Positions 59,089-64,000 of a stretch of 64,000 nucleotides of DNA are shown here, piece by piece (positions within the stretch are counted from its first letter, which is position 1; each line of letters opens with the position of its first letter). The notes beneath the pieces were generated by a model, which saw only the letters and a program-made list of their open reading frames with translations, was not told the DNA's origin and searched no databases. The stretch lies in assembly GCF_003074055.1 (NCBI RefSeq), contig NZ_CP029043.1:7122501-7186500 (forward strand), written 5' to 3'. The stretch comes from Streptomyces nigra. Lineage in GTDB: Bacteria > Actinomycetota > Actinomycetes > Streptomycetales > Streptomycetaceae. The translations under genes were made by a program, and so were the position numbers.

Positions 59089-59256
59089 TCGGCGTTCGAA
59101 GGGCCCGGCGCACGCCTCGGAGGCGTGGAGGTGGCGTCAAGCAGTGATCCGACCGGCATTCGTTTGTCGTGAACGGGACTTTCGGGGTACTCGCCCGCTC
59201 AGCGGACGGCGCTGCGGCGCCTTCCTGCCAGAACCGAGAGACGGGAGGTGATCGCC

Positions 59257-59688
59257 ATGGCGTCGGACACCCGGACGCGCCCCCTCGCCGAACAGCAGAC
59301 GGCGAAGTCGGAGCCCGTGGGCGAACTCGTGCAGCGCGCCTCGCAACAGCTGACGGAGCTGGTGCGCGCCGAACTGCACCTGGCGCAGGCGGAGATGAAG
59401 GAGAAGGGCAAGCGGTACGGCAAGGGAGGCGGGCTCTTCGGAGGCGCCGGCCTGGTCGGGTTCCTCATGCTCCAGGCACTCGTGGCCACGGCGATCGCGG
59501 CACTGGCGGTACCGCTGCCGGTGTGGGCGGCCGCCCTCATCGTGACGGCGGTCCTCGGCGTGATCGCCGCGGTGATGGCGCTGACCGGCAAGAAGCAGGT
59601 GTCGCGGGCCGCCCCGCCCAAGCCCGAACAGACGATCGAGAACGTCAAGGCCGACGTGGCCGAGATCAAGGAGAGTGCGCACCGATGA
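59257..59688 (+). CDS. Actinobacterial holin-X-like membrane protein
   Basis: The 143-aa protein has an amphipathic N-terminal region (ELVQRASQQLTELVRAELHL, then AQAEMKEKGKRYGKGG), two membrane helices (GLVGFLMLQALVATAIAALA; WAAALIVTAVLGVIAAVMAL) and a charged tail. This is the 'actinobacterial phage holin-X superfamily III' type, common in chromosomes with DUF3618 genes and not a prophage marker here. The start is the ATG at 59257 with GGAGG 8 nt upstream. Its stop overlaps the DUF3618 ATG. Confidence 0.82.
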   Translation: MASDTRTRPLAEQQTAKSEPVGELVQRASQQLTELVRAELHLAQAEMKEKGKRYGKGGGLFGGAGLVGFLMLQALVATAIAALAVPLPVWAAALIVTAVLGVIAAVMALTGKKQVSRAAPPKPEQTIENVKADVAEIKESAHR

Positions 59689-60131
59689 CTCAGCCGCCCC
59701 ACGACAAGCCCACCGCCGAGTCCCCCGAGGAACTGCGCGCGCAGGTGGAGCACACCCGGCATGAACTCGGCACCACGGTGGAGGCCCTGGCGGCCAAGGC
59801 CGATGTGAAGACCCGGGCGCAGGAGAAGGCCGCCGAGGTGAAGGTCCAGGCGGCCGACCGGGCCGGCGCCCTCAAGGAGCAGGCCGCCCACAAGGCCGAG
59901 GAGGTCAAGGCCAAGGCCTCGGACGCGACGGCCCGCGTGCAGGCCAAGGTGCCCGGCCAGGTCAAGGAGACCGCGGAACAGGCCGGCCGGCTGTGGCACG
60001 AGAAGGCGCCCCAGCCCGTCCAGGACAAGGCCGCCCAGGGCGCGCGGATGGCCAGGGAGCACCGTGGCCTGCTCGTGGCCGCCGCGGCGCTCGGCGTCTG
60101 CGTGTGGCTGATGCGCCACGGCAAGCACTGA
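59685..60131 (+). CDS. DUF3618-family membrane-associated protein
   Basis: The 148-aa protein has the DUF3618 core (EELRAQVEHTRHELGTTVEA, then LAAKADVKTRAQ) followed by a long Ala/Lys/Glu helix with LEA-like repeats and one C-terminal membrane helix (LLVAAAALGVCVWLM). Such proteins accompany holin-X genes and probably modify membranes under stress (inference). The ATG at 59685 overlaps the preceding stop (ATGA), so both are co-translated. Confidence 0.83.
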   Translation: MTQPPHDKPTAESPEELRAQVEHTRHELGTTVEALAAKADVKTRAQEKAAEVKVQAADRAGALKEQAAHKAEEVKAKASDATARVQAKVPGQVKETAEQAGRLWHEKAPQPVQDKAAQGARMAREHRGLLVAAAALGVCVWLMRHGKH

Positions 60132-60154
60132 CAGGGCCACTGCCCTGATCCAGC

Positions 60155-60186
60155 GGGATCGACGCCGTCGTCATGGCGTCGATCCC
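60155..60186 (+). terminator. Hairpin after DUF3618
   Basis: A perfect 12-bp stem, gggatcgacgcc (60155-60166) with ggcgtcgatccc (60175-60186). It lies directly beside the MITE-like repeat that follows and may be the terminator of the holin-X/DUF3618 pair. Confidence 0.65.
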
Positions 60187-60357
60187 ACTGAGGGCTGTCC
60201 CGTCATTCCCGGTGGATCGGCGCGCGGCGTCAGGTGCGGTGCATCGCAAGGCGGAGGGCCGTCCGCATACGGGATGTATGCGGACGGCCCGACAGCGCGG
60301 CGAGGTGCCGTGGACTGTCGTCGCGCGCCCGCCGGGAATCACGGGACAGCCCTCAGT
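60187..60357. mobile_element. 171-bp MITE-like element with 29-bp inverted ends
   Basis: The ends are inverted copies agreeing at 27 of 29 bases (60187-60215 and 60329-60357; actgagggctgtcccgt...). An inner perfect 14-bp hairpin lies at 60256-60269/60277-60290. It has no coding capacity. I recall very similar dispersed copies in other Streptomyces genomes. No target duplication is evident. It abuts the kinase stop. Confidence 0.72.
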
Positions 60358-61205
60358 CACGTCCAGCCATCTCCGATACGCGCGACCAGCGACGCCGCGG
60401 TGCGGGGAAGCCGGGAGGCGTGGTCCCGGGCGAGGCAGTCCGCGATGAGCCGGTGCCGTCCCTCGTCCAGGGAGGGGTGCAGCCGCAGTGGGGCGTTGCC
60501 GCGGGCGTAGGCCTGGGCGGCGAGCGCGCGGGCCCGCGCGTGGAGGCCGGGGAACGGGTGGTGCCCTCCGGTGAGGACCTGGTGGGCGAGGACACCGAAG
60601 GCCCAGATGTCGGCGGTGGCCCGCAGCACGGTGCCGTCGGCGCGCCGGCGCGGCGACCACCACTCGGGCGGCCGGTGGTCGAGCGTGCCCAGCGGGGGAG
60701 TACGGGCGTACACGCCGCCGGGTTCCGACGTCAGGCCGAAGTCGGCGAGTCGCACCCCGTCCCGCGGGCCCAGCAACACGTTGGCGGCGGTGACGTCGCC
60801 GTGCACCCACCCCAGGCCGTGCAGATGGGCGAGCCCGGCCGCGATCCCCTGGAGCAGCCGTACGGGGTCCAGGCCGGGGACGCCGGCGGCCAGCGCCTGG
60901 CGCAGGCTGACGTCGGCCCGGTCCATGACGAGGGCGACGGCACCGGCCGGTTCCGGCGCGTCGATCCGGCGGACGGCACGGGTGCGCAGGAGGTGCGGAT
61001 GGTCGGCCCGGGTCCCGAACCACACCTCCCGCTCCACCAGGTCGTCCGGCGTGGACACCACCTTGACCGCGGCCGGCGCACCCCCGGGCACCGACCGGGC
61101 CTCGTACACGATGCTCCGGCCGCCCGAGCCGATCACGGCGCCCAGCGCCCAGCCCCCGACCTGGAAGCCCACCGGGAGACGGGGCCCCCGGTCGCGAGGG
61201 TTCAC
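60357..61205 (-). CDS. Serine/threonine protein kinase
   Basis: The 282-aa kinase domain without membrane span has a glycine loop IGSGGRSIVYEA, invariant lysine in AAVKVV (about residue 47), catalytic loop WVHGDVTAANVLL (HGD rather than HRD, with Thr where eukaryotic-like kinases have Lys) and DFG in LADFGLT. It ends shortly after the C lobe, in ARIGDGWT, and its stop lies at the edge of the MITE-like repeat. GTG 61205 overlaps the stop of the FHA-like gene (GTGA), so the partner and kinase are made together. Confidence 0.82.
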   Translation of the reverse strand: MNPRDRGPRLPVGFQVGGWALGAVIGSGGRSIVYEARSVPGGAPAAVKVVSTPDDLVEREVWFGTRADHPHLLRTRAVRRIDAPEPAGAVALVMDRADVSLRQALAAGVPGLDPVRLLQGIAAGLAHLHGLGWVHGDVTAANVLLGPRDGVRLADFGLTSEPGGVYARTPPLGTLDHRPPEWWSPRRRADGTVLRATADIWAFGVLAHQVLTGGHHPFPGLHARARALAAQAYARGNAPLRLHPSLDEGRHRLIADCLARDHASRLPRTAASLVARIGDGWT

Positions 61206-61981
61206 ACCCCGTCCCCTTCCGGGGCGACGCGCCGACGGGGCGGGAGCAGCGCGAGGTGTTCCTCCCGGACGAGACCGAAGCGCAGGGCGAGCGAGGCGAG
61301 CCGGGCGCGCTTGGCCCCCGTACGCCCGTCGTCGTCACCGGGGTCCCCGCCGAGGTCCAGGCGGAGCTTCGTCCGGGCCAGATAGTCGATGTGGTAGTTC
61401 ACGGCGGAACGGGTCAGGCCGCCGCAGCCGTCCAGGGGCCGTAATCGCCGGGCGATGTCACCGGCGCCCGGCAGCGCGCCGTCCGGCACCCCGCGCAGCC
61501 GCGGTTCGCACAGCGCGACCAGCACCAGGAAGTACTTGGCCGTCGCGTCCAGCGCGAAGGGGTGCACGGTGTGCTCGCCCCCGCCCGGCGCGCACCGCTC
61601 GTCGAGGTAGGCATGCTGCGGGGCGAACACCGTGAACCCGGCGCTCCCGTCCAGGGCGGGCAGGACGACCCGGGAGAACTCGAAGGGCACGGGCGCGCCG
61701 AGCCGTCCGGGCGCCACGGTCAGATACTCCCCGCCGCTCTCCATGTTCTCCACCACGTACGCGGTGTCGCCGCTGAAGTTCGACAGCCGCCAGTAGTCCC
61801 CGGCGGCCTCCAGCAGACCCGCCCGCCGGGACACGCCCGGATCGCGCAGGGCGACGAAGCGGCCGGTCCGCTCGCCGGGCAGGTCACGCCCGAACTCGGC
61901 CGTGTCGCCCGGCCCCAGGTGCAGCAGTGCGCCGGCGCCCGGCCGGGACGGGCCGGACGGCTGAACGATGATCGTCTCCAA
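61202..61981 (-). CDS. FHA-domain-like protein partnered with the kinase
   Basis: The 259-aa protein has an N-terminal FHA-like region: GPGDTAEFGRDLP, then DPGVSRRAGLLEAAGDYWRL and NFSGDTAYV, corresponding to the GR, S-R and N motifs of FHA phosphothreonine readers. The C-terminal part resembles an unnamed helical domain with a winged-helix-like end (SAVNYHIDYLARTKLRLDLG). A TTG start at 61981 is chosen because GGGGGAGA lies 7 nt upstream and upstream codons are Arg/Pro-rich. It is probably the adaptor or substrate of the adjacent kinase. Confidence 0.65.
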   Translation of the reverse strand: METIIVQPSGPSRPGAGALLHLGPGDTAEFGRDLPGERTGRFVALRDPGVSRRAGLLEAAGDYWRLSNFSGDTAYVVENMESGGEYLTVAPGRLGAPVPFEFSRVVLPALDGSAGFTVFAPQHAYLDERCAPGGGEHTVHPFALDATAKYFLVLVALCEPRLRGVPDGALPGAGDIARRLRPLDGCGGLTRSAVNYHIDYLARTKLRLDLGGDPGDDDGRTGAKRARLASLALRFGLVREEHLALLPPRRRVAPEGDGV

Positions 61982-62327
61982 GCCGGTGTCTCCCCCGAGA
62001 TGACGCCGAGCGGCACCCGCTGCGGGCCCGGCGTGACAGACGCGTGGAGTCGCGCGCGGCGGCGGTCGGCGGATGGTCGGTCCGCTCCCGCCCGGTGCGA
62101 CACCACGAGCATCACCGCACCCACGGACCCGCCGCAACCACCCGTGCCGGACCCGCCGCCCTGGAACCGTCCCGCCCCCTGTGGCCTGCGGCGATACGGG
62201 GGCCTGGGATGCCGATGGGGCCCGTGGTCGGGCTCGGACGCGCGGAGGCCACCGGGAAGCCGAGCGGCGGCACCCCGCTTAGATTGGTACTGACGGAGAA
62301 CGCGCTCGGGGGTCGTGGGGAGCGCGC
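61982..62327. promoter_or_regulatory. Divergent region between the FHA-like gene and the SpoIIE gene
   Basis: This 346-bp gap has no supportable gene. It serves the leftward FHA-like/kinase pair and the rightward PAS-SpoIIE gene. Direct upstream of the latter is GGGGAG (about 62316-62322). Plus-strand open frames here are Arg/Pro/Ala-rich shadows. I see no inverted repeat strong enough to name. Confidence 0.45.
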
Positions 62328-63563
62328 ATGACGGCGGACATCGAATTCACGGCCTTCTTCGACGCCACACCGAGCCCGTATCTCGTTCTGGACACGGGCC
62401 TGGTGATCCGTTACGTCAACCCGGCCTATCTGCGGGTCACCGGCCGCACCGCCGACGAACTGGTCGGCAAGCGCTTCTTCGACGCCCTGCCGGAGAACCC
62501 GGGCGCCGAGCAGGCCGAGGACAACCTCAGGGCCTCCCTGACCCGGGTCCTGAACAGCGGGAAGCCGGAGACCCTGGTCCTCCAGCGCTACGACATCCCC
62601 GCCCGTGACGGTTCGGGCGGCTTCGAGGAGCGCTGGTGGTCGGAGATCCACACCCCGATCGTGGGTCCGGACGGCGCGGTGCGGTGGATCGTCCAGCGCG
62701 CCGACGACGTCACCGGGTTCGTCCGCTCCCAGCGGGCTCAGGAGCCGGCCGGCGAGTTCACGGACCTGAAGAAGGGCATGGCGGCCGAGCTGTACGTCCG
62801 CGCCCGCGAGGCGCACCGGCTGAACCAGGAGCTGCGTCAGGCCCACGCCCGGGAACGCCAGATCGGCGTGGCGCTCCAGGAGGCCATGCTGTCGGCCCCC
62901 GACCTCGATCTGCACCACGACAACATCGCCGTGCGCTATCTGCCCGCGGCCTCCTCGCTCAACGTGTGCGGCGACTGGTACGACGTCGTCGACCTGCCGC
63001 CCGACCGCTACGCCGCCGCGGTCGGCGACGTGGTCGGGCACGGGCTGCGCGCCGCCGCCGTCATGGGCATGCTCCGCAGCGCCCTGAGCGCGGTCATCCG
63101 GGCCACCCCCAGCCCGGCCCAGGCGCTGGAGGTGCTCGGCCTGTACGCCCGCTCGATGGAGGGCGCGACGGCGGCGACCGCGGTGAAGGTCCTGGTCGAC
63201 ACCCGCAGCCGGCTGATCATCTACAGCAACGCGGGGCATCCGCCGCCCGTCCTGCTGCACACCGACGGCTCGTGCGAGCTGCTGGACCGGGCGACCGACC
63301 CGCCCCTGGGCACCCGTGAGCACCATGTGCCCCGCCCCCAGGCCGGCGTCTCCTACCAGCCGGGCGACACCCTCGTGCTCTACACCGACGGCCTCATCGA
63401 ACGGCGCGGGGAGGACATCGACGTCGGCCTGGCCCGGCTCACCTCCGCCCTCGCCCAGGACGGCACGCTCGGCCACGACCAGCTGGCCGACGCGCTGCTC
63501 GCCCGGCTCGACGTGGCGGGCGGTTCCTCCGACGACATCGCGCTGATCGTCATCCGCCTCTGA
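62328..63563 (+). CDS. PAS-SpoIIE serine phosphatase
   Basis: The 411-aa protein has a PAS domain in residues about 10-135 (PSPYLVLDTGLVIRYVNPAY, with W...HTPIVGPDGAVRWIVQRADD at its end), a coiled-coil linker, and a SpoIIE PP2C domain (VCGDWYDVVDL, VGDVVGHGLRAA, LVLYTDGLIERR, SSDDIALIVI). The start is the ATG at 62328 behind GGGGAG. It is the third SpoIIE-type phosphatase in the window and has no STAS or anti-sigma gene adjacent, so it probably acts on a distant partner switch. Confidence 0.87.
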   Translation: MTADIEFTAFFDATPSPYLVLDTGLVIRYVNPAYLRVTGRTADELVGKRFFDALPENPGAEQAEDNLRASLTRVLNSGKPETLVLQRYDIPARDGSGGFEERWWSEIHTPIVGPDGAVRWIVQRADDVTGFVRSQRAQEPAGEFTDLKKGMAAELYVRAREAHRLNQELRQAHARERQIGVALQEAMLSAPDLDLHHDNIAVRYLPAASSLNVCGDWYDVVDLPPDRYAAAVGDVVGHGLRAAAVMGMLRSALSAVIRATPSPAQALEVLGLYARSMEGATAATAVKVLVDTRSRLIIYSNAGHPPPVLLHTDGSCELLDRATDPPLGTREHHVPRPQAGVSYQPGDTLVLYTDGLIERRGEDIDVGLARLTSALAQDGTLGHDQLADALLARLDVAGGSSDDIALIVIRL

Positions 63564-63588
63564 GGCGTCCGAGGCGTCCGAGGCCTCC
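63562..63588 (+). repeat. Short 9-bp tandem repeat
   Basis: Two copies of gaggcgtcc (63562-63570, 63571-63579) and a variant gaggcctcc (63580-63588) follow the SpoIIE stop. It is low complexity, probably slippage-prone. Confidence 0.6.
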
Positions 63589-63671
63589 GACGCCCGGCCG
63601 GCCCTGTGGGACTGCGGCGGGCGGCCATCGGGCGGAGGCTGGAGCCCGGGCCGTCGAGCCGAGGAGGAAGC

Positions 63672-64000
63672 ATGGCCGAGCAGGCTGAGGGAGCGGACCG
63701 GGTCGTGGTCGGGGTGGACGGTTCGGACGCGTCCCGGGATGCCCTGCGCTGGGCCGTGCGGCAGGCGGGGCTCACCGGGGGAGAGGTACGGGTGCTCGGC
63801 GCCTGGGTGGTCCCGCAGTACCACGGGGCGCTCGGCTGGCTGCCACCGGAGAGCACCGACGAGGCGGCGCTGGAGGAACGCGCCCGCGACGAACTCACCA
63901 CGGCCGTCGAGGAAACCCTGGGGCCACGGCCGCCCGTCGAGGTGCGGACCGAGGTGCGCTACGGCGCCCCGGCCGGGGTCCTGGTCGACGCGTCCCGCGA
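63672..64000 (+). CDS. Universal stress protein UspA family (partial, runs off the window)
   Basis: The first 109 residues are seen: MAEQAEGADRVVVGVDGSDA followed by SRDALRWAVRQAGLTGGEVR, the typical first strand and helix of a Usp domain. The start is the ATG at 63672 after GAGGAGGAAG. The ATP-binding G-x2-G-x9-G(S/T) motif would lie beyond the edge. Usp proteins bind ATP and support dormancy and stress survival; a second tandem Usp domain is possible, as in other Streptomyces Usps. Confidence 0.88.
   Translation, partial: MAEQAEGADRVVVGVDGSDASRDALRWAVRQAGLTGGEVRVLGAWVVPQYHGALGWLPPESTDEAALEERARDELTTAVEETLGPRPPVEVRTEVRYGAPAGVLVDASR

Noticed and set aside
59257..59688. A holin-like gene as evidence of a prophage
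   Set aside because: The protein belongs to a chromosomal actinobacterial family paired with DUF3618, and no other phage genes are present.

Overview
The window reads as chromosomal DNA of a Streptomyces (high-GC actinomycete). GC is very high throughout, many starts are GTG, and genes repeatedly overlap by ATGA or GTGA. It carries actinomycete hallmarks: a LitR/LitS-controlled isorenieratene-type carotenoid cluster, DUF5133, DUF2180, DUF3140 and DUF3618 proteins, Rv1733c-like and BrkB-like membrane proteins, and many SpoIIE/STAS/anti-sigma modules. I see no tRNA, rRNA, CRISPR array, integrase or complete transposase. Content is mostly accessory, stress and light related, which would fit a chromosome arm (inference).

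Layout. 1-4.4 kb: tail of an unknown gene, a CbiZ-type cobinamide amidohydrolase, an AI-2E-family permease and a FUSC-type exporter. 4.7-15.3 kb: the carotenoid locus. crtE-crtI-crtB-Rieske run rightward and crtY-crtT-crtU run leftward, the two arms converging on a shared terminator. Beyond crtY lies litR, a MerR regulator with a B12-binding photoreceptor domain; it is divergent from the sigma factor litS, and the gap holds a symmetric candidate operator. A zinc-binding anti-sigma-like protein follows. 15.4-19.8 kb: a DUF2180 protein, a Rieske oxygenase, two SRPBCC proteins and a Na+/H+ antiporter fused in frame to DUF3140.

19.9-24.1 kb: a leftward partner-switching operon (SpoIIE phosphatase, B12-binding sensor, two STAS proteins, RsbW-like kinase). 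The sensor has the W-x9-EH and E-x-H signatures of the CarH/LitR photoreceptor family, so this looks like a light- or B12-gated partner switch. It is the most interesting system in the window. 24.2-33.3 kb: a DMT exporter and MarR regulator sharing one palindromic promoter, Dps, an ANTAR-GAF-PAS-SpoIIE protein, and a 1422-aa hybrid kinase with seven tandem HAMP domains.

33.7-39.0 kb: an aminotransferase-sugar ABC transporter operon divergent from a GntR/FadR regulator, with a 17-bp palindrome between them. 39.03-39.81 kb: a deletion scar that removed the 5' ends of a divergent FAD monooxygenase/TetR pair. 39.9-47 kb: small conserved proteins, a dehydrogenase-like protein, an AhpD-like protein, a Tat-exported cholesterol oxidase, a PAT-like acetyltransferase, a methyltransferase and DUF5133. 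47-51.4 kb: a histidine kinase, a NarL-type regulator, a small His/Pro-rich exported protein and a fused SecDF, all leftward. 51.8-60.1 kb: two TraR/DksA proteins overlapping an actin-like protein, an Rv1733c-like protein, a lipoprotein, a BrkB protein, a cold-shock protein with a terminator-like leader, a DEAD-box helicase, and a holin-X/DUF3618 pair. 60.1-64 kb: a 171-bp MITE-like repeat, an FHA-like protein/kinase pair, a PAS-SpoIIE phosphatase and a partial universal stress protein.

The common theme is sensing of light, redox, osmotic or envelope stress, feeding sigma-factor control and protective outputs such as carotenoid, Dps, cold-shock/helicase and USP. Three SpoIIE-type phosphatases and two B12 sensor domains in 64 kb are notable. 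All functional links between neighbouring genes are inferences from gene order and overlaps.
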